From positions 62,265 through 126,264 of the forward strand of contig NZ_AOHZ01000081.1 of the NCBI RefSeq assembly GCF_000337215.1: a stretch of DNA of 64,000 nucleotides, written 5' to 3'. The translations under genes were made by a program, and so were the position numbers. Below the pieces are notes generated by a model, which was given only the letters and a program-made list of their open reading frames with translations, did not search any database and was not told the DNA's origin. How positions within the stretch are numbered: position 1 is the first letter of the stretch; every line of letters starts with the position of its first letter. Positions 31,917-40,854 of this stretch are shown here, in pieces. This DNA comes from Natronolimnohabitans innermongolicus JCM 12255. GTDB taxonomy: Archaea; Halobacteriota; Halobacteria; Halobacteriales; Natrialbaceae.

Positions 31917-34025
31917 ATGACCGGACGCGAATCGACCGACCGTCGCCCGCCCGCCGGTTCCCGCCGCGCCTCGAGCGCTATCAGAGCAACCACAGTCGTC
32001 CTCGCCGTCGTCCTCCTGCTCGGGGCGGTCGCCACGCCGGTCGCGGCCCACGCGTACCTGAGCGAATCGGATCCGGCTAACGGCGAACAGGTCGAAGCAG
32101 TGCCCGACGACGTGACGCTGACGTTCTCGGGCGACGGCGTCCAGATCGTCACCGACGCGACGATCACCGGGCCCGACGGCGAGGAAGTGAACGGCGAACC
32201 CGAGATCGATCCCGACGACAGCCAGATCGTCCGGATCCCGATCGAGGACGCGGCCGATAGCGAGGACGCCGACGGCATGTACACCGTCGAGTGGGAAGTC
32301 ATCGCGGACGACGGTCACACGACCTCCGGGACGTTCTTTTTCGCCGTCGGCGACGAACCGCTCGACCGCGACGCCGTTCTCGAGGCCCACGCGGACGACG
32401 AGACCGACGAGTCGCCACCGCCGACCGAGACCGCCTCGAAGGGGCTGTTACTGGTCGCGCTCGTCGGGCTCGTCGGCGCCCCGCTGACGGCCGCCATCGC
32501 GGTCTACCCGGCTGCCGACCGATTCGGCTCGTCGACGCGCGCCGTCGATCGACGACTCTCTCGACTGCTCGCCGGCGGGGCCGCGCTGTTGCTCGCCGCG
32601 GCGCTCGCCCTCGGGCTGAGCAGAGTCCCGGATCCCGGACCGTTCACCCTCGAGGGGCTGGAGCAATTCGTCGCCACGCCGCTCGGACAGGTGTGGCTGC
32701 TCCAGCTCGCACTCGCCGTCGCGCTGCTCGCGTTCGTCGCCGTCGGCGGTCCGCGCCGCGGCGCGATTCCGCGGCGAGGCTGGCTCGCTGGGACGTTCGT
32801 CGGCGCACTCGGCGTCGGCGCGACGGTCGGCTGGACGAGCCACTCCGCGACGGCGATCGACCGCCTGCAGGGGATGGCCGTCGACTTCGCCCACATCGGC
32901 GGCGCGGCGCTGTGGGTCGGCGGTCTGGTCGTACTGGCGCTGATCGTCCCGCCGCTGCTCCGCGGAACGGCCGCCGAGGACCGCGCGGCGCTCGCCGCGG
33001 CGACGATCCGGCGCTACTCGCTGCTCGCGGTCGCGGGCGTCACGCTCGCCGGCGCGACCGGACTCGTCCTCGCCGCCTGGCACGTTCCGAGCATCGACGC
33101 GCTCGGCGAGACGGTCTACGGCACCGCCCTCTCCGCGAAGACGCTCCTGGTCCTGCTGGCGCTCGGACTGGGTGGATTCACCCGGTTCGTCCTACTTCGC
33201 CGACTCGAGGCCGACGCCGGCGACGAATCCGCCAGCCTGAGTGACGATGCGGACGCGCTCGGAAACGCTGGCGCGCAGACCCGCCAAGACGGCGGCCGAA
33301 TCGCGTCCGTCTCCGACCCGAGTCCCGCGGACGGAACGGTCACCCGATTTCGCCGCGCAGTCCGCCTCGAGGTCGCCCTCCTGGTCGTCGTACTCTTGCT
33401 CTCGGGGCTGCTCACGTCGGTGCCGACCGCGGCCGTCGCCGGCGATGACGACCTCGGAACGGCGACGATCGAGCGCGAGGGGAGCGCCGACCTCGAGTTG
33501 ACCGTGACGCCCGCCGACTACGACGAAGACGAGGAGGTCGTGTACGTCCAGGAGGGTGACCCGGTCGTCTTCGAGGCGAATCTGACCGACGACGGCGAGC
33601 AGGTCGAAACCGATCGCGAGCCGAGACTGTCGGTGGACGGCCCCGACGATTCGTTCGACGATACCCTCGAGCGAGCCGACGACGGCACCTACACGATCGT
33701 CCAGCCGTTCGCAGACGACGGCGACTGGGAGCTCGAGCTCTCCTACGAGTACGACAGCGCCCTCTCGAGCGAGACCGTCGACGTTCACGTGCTCCCCGAT
33801 GACGAGCACGACCACGGCGAGGAAGACCACGACCACGGTGATAACGAGCACGACCACGGTGATGAACACGCAGACCACGACGACGAGCACGCAGACCACG
33901 ACGTCGGTGACGAGACCGACGGCGCGTTCGCCACGCTCTTGCAGTTCGGCGCCGTCGCTATCGGCGTCGGCGGCACGGTCGCCGTCGTCACTGAAGTCGT
34001 TCGGTTCCGGGATCGCTCGAGCTAG
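31917..34025 (+). CDS. CopC-CopD fusion copper protein with His-rich tail region
   Basis: A 702-residue protein. A signal peptide ending ATPVAA|HAYLSESDP would leave His as first residue of the mature protein, a key Cu(II) ligand of CopC. The CopC domain ends with DGHTTSGTFFFAVGD, including another ligand His. About eight CopD membrane helices follow (~residues 175-430) with TVGWTSHSATAIDRLQG and DFAHIGGAALWVGGL, then a last TM, a beta-sandwich extracellular domain and the His/Asp-rich stretch EHDHGEEDHDHGDNEHDHGD (~620-640). A C-terminal TM helix ends it. Fits copper capture outside and import by CopD. It starts 3 nt after the lipoprotein gene. Confidence 0.88.
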   Translation: MTGRESTDRRPPAGSRRASSAIRATTVVLAVVLLLGAVATPVAAHAYLSESDPANGEQVEAVPDDVTLTFSGDGVQIVTDATITGPDGEEVNGEPEIDPDDSQIVRIPIEDAADSEDADGMYTVEWEVIADDGHTTSGTFFFAVGDEPLDRDAVLEAHADDETDESPPPTETASKGLLLVALVGLVGAPLTAAIAVYPAADRFGSSTRAVDRRLSRLLAGGAALLLAAALALGLSRVPDPGPFTLEGLEQFVATPLGQVWLLQLALAVALLAFVAVGGPRRGAIPRRGWLAGTFVGALGVGATVGWTSHSATAIDRLQGMAVDFAHIGGAALWVGGLVVLALIVPPLLRGTAAEDRAALAAATIRRYSLLAVAGVTLAGATGLVLAAWHVPSIDALGETVYGTALSAKTLLVLLALGLGGFTRFVLLRRLEADAGDESASLSDDADALGNAGAQTRQDGGRIASVSDPSPADGTVTRFRRAVRLEVALLVVVLLLSGLLTSVPTAAVAGDDDLGTATIEREGSADLELTVTPADYDEDEEVVYVQEGDPVVFEANLTDDGEQVETDREPRLSVDGPDDSFDDTLERADDGTYTIVQPFADDGDWELELSYEYDSALSSETVDVHVLPDDEHDHGEEDHDHGDNEHDHGDEHADHDDEHADHDVGDETDGAFATLLQFGAVAIGVGGTVAVVTEVVRFRDRSS

Positions 34026-34186
34026 GTCGGCGTCGCGACCACCCGGCCCGTGTCGATTCCGCGACTATCCGGCCCGCGTCGATTCCGCGACTATCCGGTC
34101 CGCGTCGAGTAACGCCCCGACTCGAGCGCTCCATCCCATTCGCAAATCGCGAACACTTAGTACAGTGGCTCGTAACACTCTCGATC

Positions 34187-35116
34187 ATGGGATTCGACGA
34201 GATGGACGTCAGCACGATCTGGATGGACGGCGAGTTCGTCGACTGGGACGACGCGCAGGTCCACGTCCTCACACATGGCTTGCACTACGGCAGCGGCGTC
34301 TTCGAGGGCGCACGCTGTTACGACACCGCGGAGGGCCCCGCGATCTTCCGCTGGGAGGAGCACCTGGATCGGCTCTACCAGTCGGCAAAGCCCTACGAGA
34401 TGGAGATCGATCACACGAAAGCGGAACTGACCGAGGCGACGAAAGAGCTCATCCAGCGCCAGGATCTCGAGTCCTGTTACATCCGCCCGATCGCCTTCTA
34501 CGGCTACAACTCCCTCGGCGTCAGCCCCGAGGACTGTCCGACCCGAACGGCGATCGCCGTCTGGCCGTGGGGAGCCTACCTCGGCGAGGAGGCTCTGGAA
34601 GCGGGCATCGAGGTCATGATCTCCTCGTGGCGCAAGCACGCTTCGAGTCAGATTCCGACGAACGCGAAGACGACGGGCCTGTACGTCAACAGCATGCTCG
34701 CCGGCGAGGAGGCGCGACGGAACGGCTACGCCGAAGCGATCGTCCTCAACAAGGAGGGCAACGTCGCCGAAGGGCCCGGCGAGAACATCTTCCTCGTCCG
34801 CGACGGCGAGATTCACACGCCCGGCCTCTCGGAGTCGATCCTCGACGGCATCACCCGCGACACGGTCATCGAGATCGCCGAGGATCTCGGCTACACGGTC
34901 CACGACAACGTCTCGATCTCTCGAGGCGAACTCAACACGGCCGACGAACTGTTCTTTACCGGCTCCGCGGCCGAGGTCACGCCCATCCGGAAGGTCGACA
35001 ACGTCGTCATCGGCGACGGCTCGCGCGGGCCCGTCACCGAGGAGATCCAGCAGCGATTCTTCGAGATCGTCGAGCGCGAAACCGACGCGTACGACGAGTG
35101 GTTCGAGTACGTCTGA
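34187..35116 (+). CDS. ilvE: Branched-chain amino acid aminotransferase
   Basis: A 309-residue fold-type IV PLP enzyme for Leu, Ile and Val synthesis. HGLHYGSGVFEGARCY (residues ~30-45) is the usual start. The PLP Lys lies in SSQIPTNAKTTGLYVNSMLA. EGNVAEGPGENIFLVRDGEI and GITRDTVIEIAEDLGY are typical, with ELFFTGSAAEVTPIRKVD near the C-terminus. All binding motifs intact. The ATG at 34187 lies ~28 bp after a TATA-like ACTTAGTAC (34154-34162), so the mRNA is essentially leaderless. Monocistronic; a structured repeat follows. Confidence 0.95.
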   Translation: MGFDEMDVSTIWMDGEFVDWDDAQVHVLTHGLHYGSGVFEGARCYDTAEGPAIFRWEEHLDRLYQSAKPYEMEIDHTKAELTEATKELIQRQDLESCYIRPIAFYGYNSLGVSPEDCPTRTAIAVWPWGAYLGEEALEAGIEVMISSWRKHASSQIPTNAKTTGLYVNSMLAGEEARRNGYAEAIVLNKEGNVAEGPGENIFLVRDGEIHTPGLSESILDGITRDTVIEIAEDLGYTVHDNVSISRGELNTADELFFTGSAAEVTPIRKVDNVVIGDGSRGPVTEEIQQRFFEIVERETDAYDEWFEYV

Positions 35117-35225
35117 ACTGAGCCGCGTGGGCGCAGTGACGCTCCGCTGACTTGTATTCGAATCAGCGTTCGGAACCGTATCGCTCGCTTGCGCTCGAGC
35201 ATTCGCGGACGAAGTGAGCGATTCA

Positions 35226-35326
35226 CCGCCGGAGCGGAGTGAAACTCCGCGACGGCGGCCTTTTTTCATCGACGTTTTTTGCCGGGGTTCGACCGAGTGA
35301 GCGAAGCGAATGAGGGAGGACCCCGG
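35226..35326. repeat. Hairpin-linker-hairpin element, copy 1
   Basis: Hairpin CCGCCG-ga-GCGGAGT-gaa-ACTCCGC-ga-CGGCGG (35226-35258) and hairpin CCGGGGT/ACCCCGG (35282-35288 with 35320-35326) flank a linker that reads GGCAAAAAACGTCGATGAAA on the minus strand. The linker recurs, in opposite orientation, at 37760-37781. Confidence 0.65.
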
Positions 35327-35420
35327 TAAAAAAACTTCGCTGTACTGAACGATAGGTTCGGACGATCGACTCGAGAGCCGAACGCTCTTGTCGGCGGCCC
35401 GCCAGCACCGAGACAGAGAG

Positions 35421-36425
35421 ATGCCCACGGACCCCGTTCGCTTCGAGTCGGTTACGGCTCGAGACGTCTCGCTGATCGTCCTCGAGGAACTGACGTGTTC
35501 GGCCGCGTTTCGCTCGTGGCTGCTCGAGGCGAGCGGTCTCGAGGGCGAGACCGAACCGACGACCGTCCTCGAGGCGCGGGATTCCCTCGGCGGGACTGAA
35601 ACCGTCAAGTTCGATGCCGACCGGAAACGGGCCGCGATCGAGGCTGGCCTCGAGATCGCGGACGAACGAGTCCTCCTCGTCCTGACGATCGACACTGCAC
35701 TCGAAGCCGACGCGGACGCGGACGCACTCGAGTCGATTCGGACGCGACGCGACCGCGCGCTGGACGGAGAGTGGGACGACTGCCAGACGGTAGCGGTCGC
35801 ACCGGCGGCCGCGCTCGAGACCGGGACGACCGGCGCCGAGTCACCGATGGACGCGACGATCTCGCTCGAGTCGCTTCGGGATCGGTTCGCCGCCCGCGAC
35901 ACCGAACGCGGCGCGTTTCGGGCGTCGCTGCTCGCGGCTGCGATCGGTGATCGGGGACGCACATCTGACGCGCCGACGATCGTCGACGACTACCGCGCCC
36001 ACCTGGCCGAACGCGAGCCGTCGGTCGACCTCGAGGCGGCCGACGCGTCGGCGCAGACCGACAGCGCGACGGTGGCGATCGACGGGCCGTCGCTCGCCGA
36101 CGACCATCGCCTCCTCCACTCGCTACGAGAGGGGACCATCGAGCTCCGCATCCCCGGCGCCGCGGCGCACCTCCAGCCCTTCGCCGCCCGGTACGCGACC
36201 GTACTCCCGCCGACGACGAACTTCCTGACCGACGGCGAGACGCTCGTGTTACGCCTGTCCGTCCCGTCGCTCGCGTCCGACTCGAGCGAGGCCGATTCAG
36301 CGGCTGATTCCGGCGACGATGGTCGCGGGAGCCTCGAGGTCGATCCGTCGGCGGTCGACGAGGCGCTGTCGGCCGTCCGGGACCTCCTCGATCTCTCCGC
36401 GCGCATCGCCGAACGGGGCTCGTGA
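35421..36425 (+). CDS. Haloarchaeal hypothetical protein, no recognised domain
   Basis: A 334-residue acidic, Ala/Asp/Ser-rich soluble protein. Recognisable blocks are [40 protein letters not shown] and [18 protein letters not shown]; a variable middle and a C-terminal part ([20 protein letters not shown]) follow. The first ~110 residues look like an alternating alpha/beta domain; beyond that I do not recognise a family. It precedes GGGP synthase by 73 bp and could share expression with it. ATG at 35421 is preferred over a start at 35388. No transmembrane segment. Confidence 0.6.
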   Translation: MPTDPVRFESVTARDVSLIVLEELTCSAAFRSWLLEASGLEGETEPTTVLEARDSLGGTETVKFDADRKRAAIEAGLEIADERVLLVLTIDTALEADADADALESIRTRRDRALDGEWDDCQTVAVAPAAALETGTTGAESPMDATISLESLRDRFAARDTERGAFRASLLAAAIGDRGRTSDAPTIVDDYRAHLAEREPSVDLEAADASAQTDSATVAIDGPSLADDHRLLHSLREGTIELRIPGAAAHLQPFAARYATVLPPTTNFLTDGETLVLRLSVPSLASDSSEADSAADSGDDGRGSLEVDPSAVDEALSAVRDLLDLSARIAERGS

Positions 36426-36498
36426 GCGATTCTTCGGGGTGTTTTCGACCGGCGACCGATTCGTAGCGTTTTTGCCGGTTGTCGGGAAACGGGGCGGT

Positions 36499-37209
36499 AT
36501 GACTACCTCTACTCGCCCCTGGGACGACTGGAACCATATTCTCAAGATCGATCCGGACAAGGAGCTTCCCGAGGGCGTCACCTACGGCGATCTCTGTGCG
36601 ACCGGCACCGACGCGATCGAAGTCGGGGGGACGATGGGGATCACCGAGGAGAACATGGAAGCCGTCGTCGACGCCTGCGCCGAACACAACGTCCCCCTCT
36701 ACCAGGAACCCTCGAGCCCCGACGTCGTCATCGACAACCGCGCGCTCGAGGGGTATCTCATCCCGACGGTCTTCAACGCCGGCTCGCCGTTCTGGATCAC
36801 GGGCGCCCACAAGGAGTGGGTCCGCCTCGACGGCGACATGGACTGGGATCGCACCTGGACGGAGGCCTACATCGTGATGAACCCCGAATCCGACGTCGCG
36901 ACCTACACCGAGGCCGACTGCGATCTCGACGCCGACGACGTCGCGGCCTACGCCGAGACCGCGGAGCGGATGTTCGGCCAGGAGATCGTCTACCTCGAGT
37001 ACTCCGGTACGTTCGGCGACGAGGACGTCGTCGAGGCGGCCGCCGGGGCGACCGACGAGTCGACGCTGTTCTACGGCGGCGGAATCCACGACTACGAGTC
37101 GGCGGCGACGATGGCCCAGTACGCCGACGTGATCGTCGTCGGCGACCTGGCCCACGATGAGGGTGTCGAGGCGGTTCGCGAGACGGTCGAGGCGGCTCGA
37201 GACGTCTGA
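36499..37209 (+). CDS. Phosphoglycerol geranylgeranyltransferase (GGGP synthase)
   Basis: A 236-residue TIM-barrel enzyme forming the first ether bond of archaeal lipids, from sn-glycerol-1-phosphate and geranylgeranyl diphosphate. Motifs: [15 protein letters not shown] (phosphate- and Mg-binding Asp near 18), [45 protein letters not shown] and [14 protein letters not shown] (standard phosphate-binding loop). These match the PcrB/GGGPS family. ATG at 36499 follows a TATA-like GCGTTTTTGCCG (~36466) at the leaderless distance. Essential membrane-lipid gene. Confidence 0.95.
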   Translation: MTTSTRPWDDWNHILKIDPDKELPEGVTYGDLCATGTDAIEVGGTMGITEENMEAVVDACAEHNVPLYQEPSSPDVVIDNRALEGYLIPTVFNAGSPFWITGAHKEWVRLDGDMDWDRTWTEAYIVMNPESDVATYTEADCDLDADDVAAYAETAERMFGQEIVYLEYSGTFGDEDVVEAAAGATDESTLFYGGGIHDYESAATMAQYADVIVVGDLAHDEGVEAVRETVEAARDV

Positions 37210-37250
37210 GCGGAAGTCGGCCGAAACTCGAGCGGCGAGCGAAACGGCCG

Positions 37251-37553
37251 TCAGCCCGACCGCGTTCGGTCGCCGTTTTCGACCTGAATATCGAGTTTTC
37301 GCGTGTTGCGGATCCACTCGAGGTACGCCTGTAACCGATTCGCAGCGCGGAGCGAAGCGATCGTATCGTACTCGTCGCGGAGTTCGTCGTTCGAGAAGAC
37401 GGCGTGGATCTGCTTGTGACAGGGGCGACAGAGCAGTACCGTCGGACTCGAGGCGCGCTCTTCGGGTCGGAGGTGGTGTTCCTGTACGACCTGGGGGTCG
37501 TCGATACGCTCGTCGGGAACGACGCGCCGACACAGCGCACACGTCGTCGACAT
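37251..37553 (-). CDS. HNH endonuclease-like zinc protein
   Basis: A 100-residue protein: TCALCRRVVPD provides CxxC, EHHLRPEE the HH of the HNH core, and LLCRPCHKQIHAVFSNDEL the second CxxC with H and N. Spacing fits the HNH nuclease fold, and a basic/Arg-rich C-terminal helix follows (RAANRLQAYLEWIRNTRKL). Small stand-alone HNH proteins of this sort are common in haloarchaea and their substrate is unknown. Convergent with the GGGP synthase gene. A related CxxC/HNH-like arrangement occurs at 47599-48126. Confidence 0.8.
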   Translation of the reverse strand: MSTTCALCRRVVPDERIDDPQVVQEHHLRPEERASSPTVLLCRPCHKQIHAVFSNDELRDEYDTIASLRAANRLQAYLEWIRNTRKLDIQVENGDRTRSG

Positions 37554-37971
37554 CGGCGGCTATACGCTCCCTACCGGCAAAACGACTCGGGAACTGCGGC
37601 GTGCTCGAGTCGGATTCGAGAGGTGCAGTCAATGCTGCGTTACCAGTAGTTGGTAATACGGCTTCTTTATTCAGGTAGAACCGCGAATTTTAATTGGTCG
37701 ATTCGTCACCTACAGGTGCCAACCTTTTGCTCTGCGTGCGGTCGCTTCGCGACCGCACTCGGCAAAACGTTGATGAAAAGCGCGGCGTCACCCCCTCAGC
37801 CGCGCCGTTGGCGCGGCTTCGAGGGATTCCTTGGCCCGCTCGCTCACTCCGTTCGCTCGCGGCTGCTAACGGTAACGTCTCCACCTATATTGAACACGAG
37901 TTTCGCACAGAACTCTGTATAAAGAAACTGTACTACTATCTACTGTTACGACTCGAGTCCACACGAGTCGC
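37554..37971. other. 418-bp intergenic region with structured repeat
   Basis: Holds the second copy of the hairpin-linker-hairpin element at 37736-37817, then an inverted GCTCGCTCACTCCGTTCGCTCG-type stretch near 37838-37862 shared with other gene-free regions. No protein is supported. Confidence 0.5.
37736..37817. repeat. Hairpin-linker-hairpin element, copy 2
   Basis: A 10-bp-stem hairpin (GTGCGGTCGC-TTC-GCGACCGCAC, 37736-37758), the linker CGGCAAAACGTTGATGAAAA (37760-37779), and an 8-bp-stem hairpin GCCGCGCC/GGCGCGGC (37799-37817). The first copy at 35226-35326 has different hairpins with the same linker. Confidence 0.65.
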
Positions 37972-38640
37972 TCAATCGTCACCCTCGAGCGCGAGGTCGA
38001 CGCGCTCGAACTGGCCGCGACCGGTCTGCCGGTACCCGTTTGCCAGCGCTGCCGAGAGCAGCGTGTGCTCGGCCTTGCGGAGGTGTTCGTGCAGCGTCGC
38101 GCGGCTGATTCCGAGTTCCTCGGCGAGCCCTTCGTTCGTGATCTCGCGGGGCCAGTCGTAGTAGCCGCGCGCGAGGGCTTCGGTGACGACCTCGCGCTGG
38201 CGCTCGGTCAGCGGCGAGTCGGTCGCCCGGAACTCCTCGAGCTTGCCGAGCGTGACGGTTCCGAACGTTTCGAAGTCGTCGATGATGGCTTTGAGATCCT
38301 CGCGTCGGAAGACGAGGACGTTGTACTCGCGCTGGCGCCCCGAGACCGTATTCGCCCGCCGCAGCGTCCCGTGGTTCTGGTAGATCGCCGAATACGCCCC
38401 GCAGGACGGTTTCGTCACGAGCAGATTTTCCTCGTCGAGTCGGTCGACGTGTTCGACGTGGTCCGCGTCCTCGAGTGCCGACTGAAACGGGTCCGCGTGC
38501 GGGCCCGCCCGGAGGACGAACGTCACGAACCCGTTCTGAATCTCCTCGATTTCGATCGGAATGGGCGACTCGAGATCCGCCGTGAGCCGTCGGAGGATGC
38601 ACTCTCGGTGCTGGGTGAAATGAAGCGTCGCGGTGAACAT
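37972..38640 (-). CDS. HTH-10 (Bat-type) transcriptional regulator, divergent from hyu operon
   Basis: A 222-residue regulator. The N-terminal ~145 residues form the haloarchaeal sensor region (MFTATLHFTQHRECILRRLT). The C-terminal HTH-10 domain has LTERQREVVTEALARGYYDWP and GISRATLHEHLRKAEHTLLSA, the recognition helix pattern of bacterio-opsin activator-like proteins. Its place opposite hyuA, with a 14-bp perfect palindrome between, suggests control of the hydantoinase operon. ATG at 38640 chosen; the TATA-like box at 38669-38679 gives a leaderless message. Confidence 0.9.
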   Translation of the reverse strand: MFTATLHFTQHRECILRRLTADLESPIPIEIEEIQNGFVTFVLRAGPHADPFQSALEDADHVEHVDRLDEENLLVTKPSCGAYSAIYQNHGTLRRANTVSGRQREYNVLVFRREDLKAIIDDFETFGTVTLGKLEEFRATDSPLTERQREVVTEALARGYYDWPREITNEGLAEELGISRATLHEHLRKAEHTLLSAALANGYRQTGRGQFERVDLALEGDD

Positions 38641-38668
38641 CTCAGCGTGGTGTGTGGAGACAACCCAA

Positions 38669-38679
38669 GGATAAAAAGC
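38669..38679 (-). promoter_or_regulatory. TATA-like promoter of the Bat-type regulator
   Basis: GCTTTTTATCC on the minus strand, 29 bp before the ATG at 38640. Confidence 0.55.
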
Positions 38680-38718
38680 TGCGCGTCGAACCGGGAATCG
38701 GCCGAGTAGCGAACGGAG

Positions 38719-38743
38719 AATATAACGGACCAACAGCTGTTGG
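38719..38743 (+). promoter_or_regulatory. hyuA promoter with adjoining perfect palindrome
   Basis: A TATA-like AATATAAC at 38719-38726 is followed by the perfect 14-bp palindrome CCAACAGCTGTTGG at 38730-38743, between TATA box and expected start of transcription. Next to it, GGGGA/TCCCC (38743-38760) forms a second short inverted repeat. Confidence 0.6.
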
Positions 38744-38793
38744 GGGAATCCTTACTCCCCAACGCGACCACACCCCACACTGTACGATACCAT

Positions 38794-40854
38794 ATGACAC
38801 ATAACCTCGGCGTCGACGTCGGTGGGACGTTCACGGACGTGATCGTCTTCGACGAAGCGACACACGAACTCACGATAGACAAGGTGCTCTCGACACCCGA
38901 AAACCCCTCCAGGGGCGTCATTCGGGGCATCGAGGAAGCGACGACGAAGGCGGACACGTCGGTCGCCGACCTCGAACTCCTCTTTCACGGCACGACGGTC
39001 GTGACGAACATGCTCTTAGAGGAGACGGGAGCGCGAGTCGGCCTCATCACCAGCTCGGGTCACGAGGACGTCCTCCACCTGGCTCGAGCGTGGACCCCCG
39101 GCCCGCTGTACGGCTGGATGGACATGGAGAAGCCGGAGCCGCTCGCGGATCTGGTCGACACCCGCGGCGTCGACGGGACGATCAGTTCGCCCGACGGCGA
39201 GGAGACGGCGCCCCTCGACGAGGACGCTGTCAGGGAGGCCGTCCGCGACCTCGAGGCCGCCGGGGTCGAGTCGCTGACGGTCGCCCTGCTGAACGCGTAT
39301 CTCAACCCGGCCCACGAGGAGCGGGTTCGAGAGATCGTCGCGGAGGAAGCCCCGGAGCTGCCGGTGTCGATCTCCTCGGAGATCGTTCCGGAGTACGGCG
39401 AGTACGAGCGAACGCTGACGACGGTCATCAACGACTACGCGCGCCCGACGGTCATCGAGTACCTCGAGGAGCTGGACGACTCGCTGGCCGACGCCGGCTC
39501 GACGGCGACGATGAACGTCGTCCGCTCCGACGGCGGCTTGATGAGTTCCGGCGCGGCCACGGAGCGGCCGGTCGAACTCGCGCTCTCGGGGCCGAGCGGC
39601 GGCGTCGTCGGCGCGGCGACGATCGCCTCGAAGAAGGGCGTCCCGGACGTGCTCACCCTCGACATGGGCGGCACCTCGACGGACGTTTCGCTCGTCGAGG
39701 GCGGCAGTCCGGAGACGACGCGCCAGACGAAGGTGGGCTATCGCGAGTTCAAATCCCGCTCCGTCGACGTGAACACGGTCGGCGCGGGCGGGGGATCGAT
39801 CGCCCGCGTCCAGTTGAGCGGGTCGCTGCAGGTCGGCCCCGAGAGCTCCGGCGCGGATCCCGGGCCCGCATGTTACGGACAGGGCGGCGAGGAGCCAACC
39901 GTCACGGACGCCAACGTCGTTCTCGGTCGGATTCCGGAGTCGGTTCGCCTCGGCGGCCGGATGGAACTCGATCGGGAGGCCGCCCGCGACGCCGTCGCGA
40001 CGGTCGCCGACGAGCGCGGGAGCACGGTCGAGGAGGCCGCGCAAGCGATCCTCGACATCGTCAACGAGAACATGCACGGCGCCTTGCGCGTCGTAAGCGT
40101 CGAGCGCGGTTACGACCCTCGAGAGTTCGGGCTCGTCGCTTTCGGCGGCGCGGGGCCGATGCACGCCAACGCGCTCGCGGACGTGATGGGTGCCTATCCG
40201 TTGATCGTCCCGCCGGGACCGGGCGTCATGTCGGCGTTCGGCTTTCTCACCTCGGACGTCCAGAACGAGTTCTCCGAGACCTACCTCGAGACCGAGGACG
40301 ACGTCGACGGCGAGGACGTCTACGAGAAGTTGCGTGAACTCGAGGCCGAGGCCGGCGAGTGGCTCGCTTCGGAGGGCGTTCCCGAGGACGACCACGCGTT
40401 CGACTACGTCGCCGAGTGTCGGTACTTCCGCCAGGACATCCGGATGTCGATCCCGATCGCGATCGACGAGCTCCGCGAGACCGGGCTCGCCGAGATCCGA
40501 GACGACTTCGAAGCGCGCCACGACCGCCAGTTCGGCTTCTCGCTCGACGCGCCCCTCGAGATCGCCAACCTTCGCGTGATCGGGAAGGGGATGCTACAGG
40601 GCGTCACGATCGAGGAGCGCGAACTGGGCGATGCGGATCCGAGCGACGCCGAGATCGACGTCGACGACGTCTACTTCGACGGCGACACCGACGAGACGCC
40701 GATCTACGACCGAACCGAACTGCGGCCGGGCAACGAACTCGACGGGCCGGCGATCGTCACCGACGACGACTCGACGGTCGTCGTCCAGCCCGACCACGTC
40801 GCGACGATCGACCGCTACGCGAACATCGAAATCACCCGAGGTGAAGACCAGTGA
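38794..40854 (+). CDS. hyuA: Hydantoinase/oxoprolinase A subunit (N-methylhydantoinase HyuA type)
   Basis: A 686-residue ASKHA-fold protein: LGVDVGGTFTDVIVFDE at the N-terminus is the phosphate-1 motif, LLFHGTTVVTNMLLEETGARVG the linker, VLTLDMGGTSTDVSLVEGG phosphate-2 and FGLVAFGGAGPMHANALADV near the C-terminus. With HyuB it hydrolyses 5-oxoproline or hydantoin-type rings using ATP. The neighbour encoding an N-carbamoylsarcosine amidase-like protein favours an N-methylhydantoin substrate. Start ATG 38794. The hyuB start overlaps its stop (GTGA). Confidence 0.92.
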   Translation: MTHNLGVDVGGTFTDVIVFDEATHELTIDKVLSTPENPSRGVIRGIEEATTKADTSVADLELLFHGTTVVTNMLLEETGARVGLITSSGHEDVLHLARAWTPGPLYGWMDMEKPEPLADLVDTRGVDGTISSPDGEETAPLDEDAVREAVRDLEAAGVESLTVALLNAYLNPAHEERVREIVAEEAPELPVSISSEIVPEYGEYERTLTTVINDYARPTVIEYLEELDDSLADAGSTATMNVVRSDGGLMSSGAATERPVELALSGPSGGVVGAATIASKKGVPDVLTLDMGGTSTDVSLVEGGSPETTRQTKVGYREFKSRSVDVNTVGAGGGSIARVQLSGSLQVGPESSGADPGPACYGQGGEEPTVTDANVVLGRIPESVRLGGRMELDREAARDAVATVADERGSTVEEAAQAILDIVNENMHGALRVVSVERGYDPREFGLVAFGGAGPMHANALADVMGAYPLIVPPGPGVMSAFGFLTSDVQNEFSETYLETEDDVDGEDVYEKLRELEAEAGEWLASEGVPEDDHAFDYVAECRYFRQDIRMSIPIAIDELRETGLAEIRDDFEARHDRQFGFSLDAPLEIANLRVIGKGMLQGVTIEERELGDADPSDAEIDVDDVYFDGDTDETPIYDRTELRPGNELDGPAIVTDDDSTVVVQPDHVATIDRYANIEITRGEDQ

